Counted from the first letter of the stretch, positions 1 to 5,550 are shown. The stretch is DNA of 6,722 bases from Promethearchaeota archaeon (GCA_019058515.1 JAHPYY010000155.1:1-6722); one strand, 5' to 3'. Program-made: numbers and translations. Notes: generated from the letters alone by a model not told the origin.

Positions 1-364
1 GAATAAAAAGGACATGGGGTTTAAAATCTCTAATCAGATTGGTAATTTTTGATACTTTCGACCGCTTTATTTCCATATCAGAATATCTTAATTCGATGAA
101 CTCACACTTTAACATCTCTGAAACTAGTGTTAATTCTTTTTCTCGCTGAAAAGCAATACTTTCTTTATCTTCTGGTTTAGCGTATCCTCCTATACCAGCA
201 GTTGCGATTACCACAGTAATCTGAGATCCTAACTCTTGATATTTCAAAAGAGTACCTCCACACGACACGATCTCGTCGTCAGGATGCCCTGCAAACACCA
301 TTATACGTTGAGGTACAAGTATTGGAAACTCAGAATCTGCTATAATAAAGGCATTATTCTTCAT
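1..364 (-). CDS. PIG-L/LmbE family zinc deacetylase, N-terminal part (cut by window edge)
   Basis: The first 121 codons are present; the rest lies beyond base 1. After a roughly 20-residue lead-in the protein shows a beta strand and the family signature AGHPDDE at residues 25-31. In the PIG-L/LmbE/MshB family the His and second Asp of HPDDE (here H27 and D30) bind zinc and the first Asp (D29) is the general base; the third zinc ligand lies in the missing part. The Gly-rich GIGGY stretch and the FQREKEL segment also fit the family. Members remove N-acetyl groups from GlcNAc-containing lipids, thiols or antibiotics; the substrate cannot be told here. The ATG at 362-364 was chosen because AAGGTGG lies 8 bases upstream; a later in-frame ATG (residue 22) is too close to the signature. 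No signal peptide or membrane segment is seen, so it is probably cytoplasmic. Confidence 0.88.
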   Translation of the reverse strand, partial: MKNNAFIIADSEFPILVPQRIMVFAGHPDDEIVSCGGTLLKYQELGSQITVVIATAGIGGYAKPEDKESIAFQREKELTLVSEMLKCEFIELRYSDMEIKRSKVSKITNLIRDFKPHVLFI

Positions 365-372
365 TCTCAAAT

Positions 373-379
373 CCACCTT
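373..379 (-). promoter_or_regulatory. Ribosome-binding site of the PIG-L deacetylase gene
   Basis: AAGGTGG on the minus strand, 8 bases before the ATG at 362-364, pairs with the archaeal 16S rRNA 3' end through GGTG. It fixes the start of this gene and shows that a GGTGG-type site is used in this genome, which bears on the start of the small plus-strand gene near 5617. Confidence 0.65.
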
Positions 380-425
380 ATTTAAAGTGAAAAGTCACTA
401 AATTCTTCTTAAAAACCAGAAATCG

Positions 426-437
426 AATATATTATAA
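426..437 (-). promoter_or_regulatory. Candidate TATA box for the PIG-L deacetylase gene
   Basis: TATAATATATTC on the minus strand. A start about 25 bases downstream would give a leader of roughly 40 bases containing the AAGGTGG site. The whole 365-476 gap is AT-rich, so this is a best guess among several TATA-like words. Confidence 0.3.
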
Positions 438-459
438 TTATTAGATATGATAATAATTT

Positions 460-465
460 AAAAAA
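460..465 (-). terminator. Oligo-T terminator after the Pro-rich gene
   Basis: A run of six T on the minus strand lies 11 bases after the stop codon (477-479) of the Pro-rich gene and before the promoter region of the next gene. Short T-runs are the usual termination signal in archaea. No clear hairpin precedes it. Confidence 0.4.
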
Positions 466-476
466 GGTGTTGAGTA

Positions 477-1202
477 TTATTCTCCTCGCATTATTTTTTT
501 TAAACGGTTTAACTCGTCTAACATCTCATCTCTTAAAGAACTTAATCCTCCTCCTGCTTTAGGGGTAGTTGCTCCTGGCGGAGGAGCCACGCCCGGAGGC
601 GGAGCAGCTCCAGGAGGTTTCGGAGGACCTCCAGCAGCAGATGGTCCAGCGGGAGGACCTGAACGCTTAGCAAAAGCGGGAGCTTTGGGAGGGTTACTAC
701 CCGGAGCACCACCAGAGGTAGGGGGAAGTTTTGGTGCGGGAGGTAAACCACCAGATGGAGGTCCAGAAGGTTTCGAGGGTGTTCCAGCAGGTTTCGAAGG
801 AGGAACTGCTGCTTTCGAAGGAGGACTTGCTGCTTTCGAAGGAGGACCTGCACCGGGAGGCTTTGGTGCTGAAAGAACTTCTGAAGCAGTTGTAGCAGCG
901 ACTCCACTAGCTGCTGCAGCTGGCGTAGCCTCGCCCCCAGTACCGCTTAACAAGCTAAACAAGGTGCTAGCCGCTGCGGTTTTTACCGTAGTGTCAGCGG
1001 TAGGAGCTACTTTAACTGAGGATGTTGAGACGGTTTGTAGTTCTTCAACCGGTACCCCTTTTAAATCCTTTTCAGCTTTAGCAAGAGAATTAATGAAATC
1101 TTGAATGTTTTTAATGGTATCTTCTAAATCATCTGCAAGCGATGTTAAACCTTTCTTTAAAAAATTAATAACTCGGCTTATTTTCTTTTTTTCTGAAACC
1201 AC
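477..1202 (-). CDS. Pro/Ala/Gly-rich low-complexity protein with short C-terminal basic helix
   Basis: The 241-residue product has four parts. Residues 4-48 are charged and helix-forming, with no Pro. Residues 55-110 are rich in Ala, Thr and Val. Residues 112-213 are rich in Pro, Gly, Ala and Ser, with four heptads of the PSKxxxP type (from residue 121), a PPAPKLPP segment (154-161) and two PPPG blocks (201-204, 207-210). After GGG (217-219) comes a predicted amphipathic helix, LRDEMLDELNRLKKI, ending in MRGE. There is no signal peptide or membrane span. The start is GTG (1200-1202) with a modest GAGGAT site about 11 bases upstream. The family is not recognised. The layout and the EM...L.RLKK tail recall the end of Ena/VASP and, loosely, WH2 actin-binding peptides; a profilin or SH3-like ligand role is inference only. 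It appears to be a single-gene unit. Its base composition is richer in G+C than its neighbours, as its amino acids require. Confidence 0.75.
   Translation of the reverse strand: MVSEKKKISRVINFLKKGLTSLADDLEDTIKNIQDFINSLAKAEKDLKGVPVEELQTVSTSSVKVAPTADTTVKTAAASTLFSLLSGTGGEATPAAAASGVAATTASEVLSAPKPPGAGPPSKAASPPSKAAVPPSKPAGTPSKPSGPPSGGLPPAPKLPPTSGGAPGSNPPKAPAFAKRSGPPAGPSAAGGPPKPPGAAPPPGVAPPPGATTPKAGGGLSSLRDEMLDELNRLKKIMRGE
756..842 (-). repeat. In-gene tandem 21-base repeats coding PSK heptads
   Basis: On the plus strand the word TTTCGA recurs at 771, 792, 813 and 834, an exact 21-base spacing, each time followed by a GGxGG/GGAGGA-type segment. The copies encode the heptads PSKAASP, PSKAAVP, PSKPAGT and PSKPSGP, followed by PSG. 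The later copies are nearly identical in DNA, which suggests recent duplication by slippage or unequal exchange, so copy number may differ between relatives. Confidence 0.85.
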
Positions 1203-1467
1203 GCTAATTCAAATCCTCAATAATAGAATTAATCAAATTTTATTATAATTAATATATACTTCAAATATAAATAAAAGTATATAACTTTTTCTTGCTTGAA
1301 AAAATCCTACTATTCAGTACAATATAAATAATCGATAATTTATTCTATTAATAGAATTTGGGCATGAAGAATAAAGAAATAATCAGTTTTTACATCAATC
1401 CCTATAAAAAATTTAATTTCATACAGAGATATAAGGAGTAATAACGATCTTATCTGCGTAATCTTTA
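1203..1467. other. Intergenic region with promoter and a 16-base palindrome
   Basis: This 265-base AT-rich gap separates the end of the broken transporter gene from the Pro-rich gene. It contains the two TATA candidates for the Pro-rich gene and a perfect palindrome, ATTCTATTAATAGAAT, at 1342-1357. No ORF of credible length and no RNA gene was recognised. A T-run on the minus strand near 1405-1411 might end the old transporter transcript. Confidence 0.5.
1252..1260 (-). promoter_or_regulatory. Candidate TATA box for the Pro-rich gene
   Basis: AGTATATAT on the minus strand would place the transcript start near 1229, leaving a leader of about 27 bases that includes GAGGAT at 1214-1219. A second good candidate, AAAAAGTTATATAC (about 1278-1291), would give a leader of about 50 bases and better matches the archaeal purine-rich BRE plus TATA layout. 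One or both may be used. Confidence 0.35.
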
Positions 1468-2901
1468 TTACCTCATGTTAGAGTTAACTGAAGACCTTAA
1501 TTTCTGAGATTCAAACGAATCGGTTTTTTCTTTATGCAAGAGTAAGACTTTTTTGTTTAATTCCTCCAACTTCTTACCATGTAAAGGAAAATAATAGATA
1601 CTGATTAATCCCGCAACATTGATTATTGCAGTAACCATAAGTAATAGGAATTTTATACCTATTAGCGCTACTGGGGATTGAGTAGGAGCGTCTCTGACAA
1701 ATCCAAATAGTAATAATACAGGTGTTCTAATAATGGGACCTAGACTCTCGGCAATTTTGTTAAAAAAAGCGTTGGTGCCTAAGAATAACCTTTCTCTACA
1801 TTTACCGTAATCAACTTCATCCTCGTCGATAACGGTCATCATCAAGGGATAATCGAAAAGCGTGTATCCTCCACAGATAGAATTAGCCGTTAAAAAGACC
1901 CAAACAAGAACATTTAATTCGGGCATTAGAATTATAAAAAACCCGATGATACTTATAGAAATCTGTATTATACGACCTTTAATTATTAGGGTCCTCATCT
2001 CAATTCTTGAAGATAACCTTATATAAATTAAATATCCGATTAATGAAACGAATGTAGCAATAATATAATACAATAGAGATGCAGTGGTGAAGTCGACGCT
2101 CATGATGTGAATATACGCAAACAAAAAGCTTAAACCTAATGCTAAGTTTAGTTGATTAAACACTCTAAATAAGTCATACTAATATAAAGGCGAGACTTTA
2201 GCACCTCTTTTAATGCTTTAATTAAAGGAGTCGTATCTTGATTTATGTACAACGCGGGTCTTTCTTAAAAATTGAACCAACGTAGTAATAAAGGACTCCA
2301 CATAAAATCGCACAGATTCCCGCAAATATTTGAAATGCTAATAAACCCATAGCGTAAATTAAACACGCCAATAACACGGGAAACACACCTATTATTAGAA
2401 AGTACTGGTTATTTAAAGCCATTTTGTCCTTTCATCTGTGCTTTCCGTCAGTTCGGGCATAAGAGCGAGCCACACTAACCAAACTAACGAAAGCATCATA
2501 TCAAACGCGCAAATGCTCACTAAAAACTGAATAAATATAACAACTTGGTTAGTATAACTCCAAGGGAACCAAGTAATAATGAAAACTAACGCGCATAATA
2601 ATCCTCCCCATTTAATATATGCCAATCTTCGACTTCCCCATCGTTCCGCATTAGTTTTATCAGTAAGCTTACCGAAGTAAATGTCATTCAAGGAATTTAC
2701 AAACGCGTAAATTACTTGAACGATTATGAAAAAAAGCTAGTACAGTCCTAAGTCGTCCCAAAAGTAATTTACATAGGTTAATCTAAATATTCCTGATAGC
2801 ATAATATTGGGTAGATTAGCCAAGGAATAAACTACTCGCTCTTTTCGCGTTAAATTGTATCCTTCTTTTCCTCTTATAATTTGAACTTCTTCTTCAGTCA
2901 A
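1468..2901 (-). pseudogene. Broken GPH/MFS_2 family cation:sugar-type symporter
   Basis: Pieced together, the frames give about 478 residues, a normal length for the glycoside-pentoside-hexuronide:cation symporter (MelB-like, MFS_2) family. Family marks in order are LPNIMLSGIFRLTYVNYFWDDLGL near the N-terminus, NDIYFGKLTDKT with a following RWGSRR (the loop after TM2), MPELTESTDERTKW (the central loop), and DEDEVDYGKCRERLFLGTN in the C-terminal half, among many hydrophobic spans. The lesions are TAG at 2737-2739 (codon 55), a one-base loss near 2417-2418 in the W-ALNNQYF stretch, another near 2252 between DPR and LYINQD, and another near 2161 between YLE and FNQLNL. Adding one base at each site restores a continuous protein. 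The likely first codon is TTG at 2899-2901, since an in-frame TAG lies just upstream. It would have been an inner-membrane transporter of unknown substrate. The reading is otherwise clean, so decay is recent, or the lesions are assembly errors. Confidence 0.85.
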
Positions 2902-2948
2902 AAGTGAGCCCTAATTAGAGTAAGGTAAGCATTTTTAATTCGTCGTTA

Positions 2949-2960
2949 CTATTTATATAG
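2949..2960 (-). promoter_or_regulatory. Candidate TATA box for the broken transporter
   Basis: CTATATAAATAG on the minus strand is one of the best TATA matches in the window. The predicted transcript start, about 25 bases on, falls at or next to an ATG (2930-2932), as if the mRNA had been leaderless. That ATG opens only a five-codon frame before TAA and is out of frame with the transporter. Confidence 0.5.
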
Positions 2961-2983
2961 CTTACTAATAAGCAGATACTTTT

Positions 2984-3002
2984 AAAAAAAGCGTGAAGCT
3001 TT
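2984..3002 (-). terminator. Hairpin plus T-run terminator after the flavoprotein operon
   Basis: Read on the minus strand, AAAGC, a five-base loop (TTCAC) and GCTTT form a small stem that runs straight into a tract of seven T (2984-2990). It starts about 17 bases after the stop codon of the second flavoprotein gene and lies before the transporter promoter. Confidence 0.6.
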
Positions 3003-3018
3003 GTATTAAATGTAATAA

Positions 3019-3717
3019 TTATGGAAAGCAGGGCTGAGCGTCAACTTTCTTACCAAGTTTTTTAACCCTATTTTTCCATATTCGATTTCCAATCAATAAC
3101 ATGATACGCCCTAGCCATTTAGCGTACCATTTAAAGAAGAATGTGGGAATCATGCATACAATTTCATCAGAATACCTTTCACCTTTTTTGAGCGCGACAG
3201 CAATTTTATCCAAGTGAAACCTTACTTTTTCAGCCATTTTTCCACATTCTACCAACAATACACCTTTAGATCCTAAAAGAGCTTCACCGCTTCCGATAGA
3301 AAGACTTCCTACCCAATTAAAATTCACTGTAGATGCAAACTTTTTATATATTAATATCGCAGTATTATTATGAGCCGGTTCTGGAAATCCAGAATTTACA
3401 ATTACTATAAATTGGATATCGTTTTGTTTCACTTCTTTTCGACGCTTTGAGATAAGTTCCAGCGCCTGAATGGTTAGATATGGTTCAGAGTCAATGTACA
3501 AAGGTACTGTTAATACTATTATGTCAGCGTTTTCAATTGACTCTAGCATTTCCCCGATTTTTTGCTCGTCTTGCATGGGATGAATCAACCAGTACATTTT
3601 TATTTCAACATTACGCGCCTTTAACCGGGTTTGAAGGTAGTTAGCGATTGATGTTGATGTGCTTTTTTTACCTCGTGGACTACCAATTAATATAATGATA
3701 TTTTTAGCTTGAGTCAT
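3019..3717 (-). CDS. Flavodoxin-fold NAD(P)H-dependent oxidoreductase (second gene of pair)
   Basis: The 232-residue protein has the NADPH-dependent FMN reductase/flavodoxin-like fold: a first beta strand, then the flavin-phosphate loop GSPRGKKSTS at residues 12-21, a strand ending in TVPLYIDSEP (70-79), and NSGFPEP (108-114), the form of a GFPE motif I associate with this family. It has no Cys cluster. The C-terminal part after about residue 185 is basic and aromatic (FFFKWYAKW) and may touch a membrane or partner. The ATG at 3715-3717 was chosen over an upstream ATG 35 codons earlier because the extra residues overlap the preceding gene in another frame, and the flavin loop normally sits near the N-terminus. 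It begins one base after the stop of the neighbouring flavoprotein gene, so translation is probably coupled. The likely role is two-electron transfer from NAD(P)H through FMN; the acceptor is unknown. Confidence 0.82.
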   Translation of the reverse strand: MTQAKNIIILIGSPRGKKSTSTSIANYLQTRLKARNVEIKMYWLIHPMQDEQKIGEMLESIENADIIVLTVPLYIDSEPYLTIQALELISKRRKEVKQNDIQFIVIVNSGFPEPAHNNTAILIYKKFASTVNFNWVGSLSIGSGEALLGSKGVLLVECGKMAEKVRFHLDKIAVALKKGERYSDEIVCMIPTFFFKWYAKWLGRIMLLIGNRIWKNRVKKLGKKVDAQPCFP

Positions 3718-3718
3718 T

Positions 3719-4294
3719 TTAATTAAATACCCCCACTTCCGCGTAGACTTGTTTAATCTTATCTTTAATCGAGCTTGTACTTTCTTTCGTATGAAAAGCG
3801 CAAGTGCTATGCTTAGGAGCATGAAAATTAAGACTATTACGCTCTACTAGCAACGCAAAAATCTGTTCCTCTTCTTCGTCAGCTTTTTTTGAAACTCCAA
3901 TCCCTAATATTGAAGGGTAACTTTTATATCGCTTTAAATGGTGGGTCTCGCCCCGAATTTTGGTCATTCCCGGTTGTATGAGCGGGATCAATCGATCTAC
4001 CATTTTTTTTAGTTCCGACGAATACCCTCCAAAGATTAACGGTGTTAAAAGAATTAACAAGTCGCTTTTGATTATTTTTTTATTGAGATCTACAGCATCG
4101 TCAACCGTAATACAAATGCCTGGTGTTTTATTCCAACAGCCAAAACATCCAATGCAAGGTTTAATATCACAATCGCGAAGAACAATGGATTCAGCGTTCC
4201 ATCCTGCTTTCTTTAGCTCCCCCTCTAAAATGGTATTTATTGGCATTAGGTATTCCTGACCTTCGAGACTTCCGTTAAGAATGATCGCTTTCAT
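3719..4294 (-). CDS. Flavodoxin-fold oxidoreductase with Cys cluster (iron-sulfur flavoprotein-like)
   Basis: The 191-residue protein has the flavodoxin-like fold: a first strand leading to NGS (residues 7-9) as the flavin-phosphate loop, and PLIFGGYSSELKKMVDR (85-101) as a typical flavin-contact segment, then HHLKRY (118-123). The segment from residue 47 reads CIGCFGCWNKTPGIC, giving Cys at 47, 50, 53 and 61 (C-x2-C-x2-C-x7-C). This matches the compact cluster pattern of archaeal iron-sulfur flavoproteins, which bind one 4Fe-4S and one FMN, but related flavodoxin-family proteins carry a similar Cys motif and may not bind iron. It is the first gene of a two-gene operon with the flavoprotein at 3019-3717. 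The ATG has no Shine-Dalgarno site, and a TATA-like word about 29 bases upstream suggests a leaderless mRNA. It is likely cytoplasmic and involved in redox or detoxification; the substrate is unknown. Confidence 0.85.
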   Translation of the reverse strand: MKAIILNGSLEGQEYLMPINTILEGELKKAGWNAESIVLRDCDIKPCIGCFGCWNKTPGICITVDDAVDLNKKIIKSDLLILLTPLIFGGYSSELKKMVDRLIPLIQPGMTKIRGETHHLKRYKSYPSILGIGVSKKADEEEEQIFALLVERNSLNFHAPKHSTCAFHTKESTSSIKDKIKQVYAEVGVFN

Positions 4295-4318
4295 ATCTTA
4301 TAATTTAAACTTATTTTA

Positions 4319-4327
4319 CTATTATAG
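4319..4327 (-). promoter_or_regulatory. Candidate TATA box for the flavoprotein operon
   Basis: CTATAATAG on the minus strand is centred about 29 bases before the ATG at 4292-4294. In archaea this spacing puts transcription start at or within a few bases of the start codon, which fits the lack of any ribosome-binding site. Confidence 0.4.
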
Positions 4328-4507
4328 CAAATATTTAAGAGAACCTAAATTTTACTGATATATTCGAAATTACAGCTTTAGATATTGATATCTTATAATG
4401 TGATTTTAATTTCTTACGATCTTTAGGGGTTAAGATTCTAAATCAGTCTGAAAATGAGTTTTCTGCTATTTTTCTATTTCTGATTCGTTAAATTGGACTA
4501 ATTCGAG

Positions 4508-4530
4508 AAAAAATAGATAAATAAAAAAAA
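4508..4530 (-). terminator. Double oligo-T terminator after the DUF4145 gene
   Basis: On the minus strand a run of eight T (4523-4530) is followed by a second run of six T (4508-4513). They begin about 50 bases after the stop codon at 4581-4583, as expected for archaeal T-run termination. No strong hairpin is seen. Confidence 0.45.
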
Positions 4531-4580
4531 TTTTGTTGAGTGCTTTTACGAGCTTATCAGACGGAACAGAATGGAAGAAT

Positions 4581-5207
4581 TTAAATGGAGTTAGCTTTAA
4601 CTAAACTTTTTTTGATTATAGTGTCCAGTATTGTGAGAATTCGTGGTACATAATTAGATACCCACAATAGAGCATTTTCTTCAACTGGTTCTCCATGAGC
4701 TGCTTTATTTCCTAAGTATATGATTTCTTTTAATGGATTTGCAATATCTGGGGATAGAATTTCTTTCACTTGAAGGTCCCTTAAAAGTTTTGAGATAGGT
4801 TGGTTATATTTTATGTTAACCTTTTTACAGAGTTCTCGTAACCGTTTTTCAATTTCTATTCTAACACCTACTAAGCCCAAATTGGGATTATCTCTAACTA
4901 TGCCTTCAATTATATCTATTTCTTCTTCCTCCTTTCTGAGATCTTCTCCAGTTTCAATATTCTGGGCTTCAGCAGCATTGATTATTTTTTTCGATTGACT
5001 TTCTAGCTCATGCAATGTAATCTTAATTCCTCCGGGCAAAGTTATTTCTTTTATTAATATTGGGAGCCAAGGTAAGAATGCTACAAGAAATAGCGTTATA
5101 GTAATTGCATCGATTTGTAAATCTGGATAAATAAGGTGGGTAATTAATAATGAAATACTAACAATTGGTAATAATATTTTAATTACAGTGGATTTATGCA
5201 TAATCAT
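4581..5207 (-). CDS. Membrane-anchored DUF4145 (HEPN-like) domain protein
   Basis: The 208-residue protein has two N-terminal membrane spans (about 9-27 and 33-53), the second ending in FLPWLPIL and followed by LPGGIKITLHELES. A charged, probably coiled segment (63-103, with a KEEEEID run) leads to a globular C-terminal domain (104-200). That domain reads NPNLGLVGVRIEIEKRL, then ISKLLRDL, then LGNKAAHGEPV (165-175), the layout I know from DUF4145, which belongs to the HEPN superfamily. The canonical HEPN catalytic R-x4-6-H is not clear: Lys/Asn replace Arg before AAH, so nuclease activity should not be assumed. The short loop between the spans suggests that both the N-terminus and the soluble domain face the cytoplasm. 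The first ATG (5205-5207) is used; another lies two codons on (5199-5201). There is no Shine-Dalgarno site, and the gene appears to be transcribed alone. Its function is unknown. Confidence 0.75.
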   Translation of the reverse strand: MIMHKSTVIKILLPIVSISLLITHLIYPDLQIDAITITLFLVAFLPWLPILIKEITLPGGIKITLHELESQSKKIINAAEAQNIETGEDLRKEEEEIDIIEGIVRDNPNLGLVGVRIEIEKRLRELCKKVNIKYNQPISKLLRDLQVKEILSPDIANPLKEIIYLGNKAAHGEPVEENALLWVSNYVPRILTILDTIIKKSLVKANSI

Positions 5208-5209
5208 AA

Positions 5210-5248
5210 ATTAACTAATATTGTTAAAATCTTTATCTATTAACTAAT
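5210..5248. repeat. Direct repeat ATTAACTAAT upstream of the DUF4145 gene
   Basis: The ten-base word ATTAACTAAT occurs at 5210-5219 and again at 5239-5248, 29 bases apart, directly before the start codon on the minus strand. It overlaps where promoter elements should lie. It could be a regulator site, but in DNA this AT-rich a ten-base repeat may be chance. Confidence 0.3.
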
Positions 5249-5293
5249 CAATAATTAACCATAGTTAAATTTAGCATAAACCTATTCATATCA

Positions 5294-5450
5294 TGGAATA
5301 TATGGATTCGATACTCAAAAATTTTGTGTGTTAATCGCAAGCATAAAAAAACGACTTGAAGAAGGAACATTGATGAGGGAATTCGAATAGGACTATGAGA
5401 GTAATTATGGTTCTATAAAGAGCGTATATTCTTACCTATACAAATTTTAA
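5294..5450 (+). pseudogene. Possible decayed small ORF, helix-turn-helix-like
   Basis: An ATG at 5294-5296 opens MEYMDSILKNFVC before a stop. One frame over, the reading gives VLIASIKKRLEEGTLMREFE, then TAG at 5388-5390, then DYESNYGSIKSVYSYLYKF, then TAA at 5448-5450. The composition is protein-like, and the order helix, EEGT, helix, IKSVYSYL loosely recalls DNA-binding helix-turn-helix segments of site-specific recombinases or small regulators. At least one frameshift and one stop would be needed to break a parent gene. The region is short and AT-rich, so this may be chance; no family is claimed. Confidence 0.22.
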
Positions 5451-5498
5451 AAACTGCTATTAAACATTTTGTCCCAAAAAATTGTTAAATACTCAAGA

Positions 5499-5514
5499 AT
5501 ATTCTCTAGAATAT
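5499..5514. promoter_or_regulatory. 16-base inverted repeat upstream of the small plus-strand gene
   Basis: ATATTCT and AGAATAT are separated by CT, giving a perfect seven-base inverted repeat. It lies about 20 bases upstream of the likely TATA element (5536-5550), a position from which a dimeric regulator could act. Function is inferred from symmetry alone. Confidence 0.3.
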
Positions 5515-5535
5515 ATAATTATAAATAAGTCAACA

Positions 5536-5550
5536 TTTATAGTTATAATA
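5536..5550 (+). promoter_or_regulatory. Candidate TATA box for the small plus-strand gene
   Basis: TTTATAGTTATAATA lies about 65 to 80 bases upstream of the ribosome-binding site at 5601-5610. A start roughly 25 bases downstream would give a leader of 40 to 50 bases ending in that site. Confidence 0.35.

Larger units (their letters stand above)
4295..4580. other. Intergenic region without a gene
   Basis: These 286 AT-rich bases hold the operon promoter on the left side and the T-rich termination region of the DUF4145 gene on the right side. I see no ORF with coding character, no tRNA-like fold and no array of repeats between them. Confidence 0.5.

Noticed and set aside
365..476. CRISPR array, tRNA or riboswitch in this or the other gaps
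   Set aside because: No regularly spaced repeats, no cloverleaf or GTTCRA-type T-loop, and no conserved riboswitch core could be recognised. The gaps are simple AT-rich DNA.
542..907. 121-codon minus-strand frame inside the Pro-rich gene
   Set aside because: It is a shifted frame of the same repeats, made almost only of Leu, Gln and Arg, and has no start signal.
685..1104. 139-codon plus-strand frame opposite the Pro-rich gene
   Set aside because: It mirrors the Pro/Gly/Ala codons of the minus-strand gene (GGLLPGAPP-like text), has no ribosome-binding site, and such open antisense frames are expected from GC-rich repeats.
2413..2691. The 92-codon and 231-codon minus-strand frames as two separate small membrane proteins
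   Set aside because: They are consecutive pieces of one GPH-family transporter; the sequence between them continues the protein in shifted frames.
3718..3822. N-terminal extension of 35 residues for the second flavoprotein gene
   Set aside because: It overlaps the coding end of the preceding gene in another frame. The flavin-binding loop is normally close to the N-terminus, and the ATG at 3715-3717 sits one base after the preceding stop.
3960..4259. 99-codon plus-strand frame opposite the Cys-cluster flavoprotein
   Set aside because: It is antisense to a gene with clear family motifs and has no supporting start signal.
4813..4998. 61-codon plus-strand frame opposite the DUF4145 gene
   Set aside because: It is short, Ser/Ile/Leu-rich and antisense to the charged coiled segment of a credible gene.
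3019..5207. Defence island made of the DUF4145 protein and the flavoproteins
   Set aside because: They are separated by 286 bases with their own promoter and terminator signals, and neither flavoprotein resembles a known defence component.
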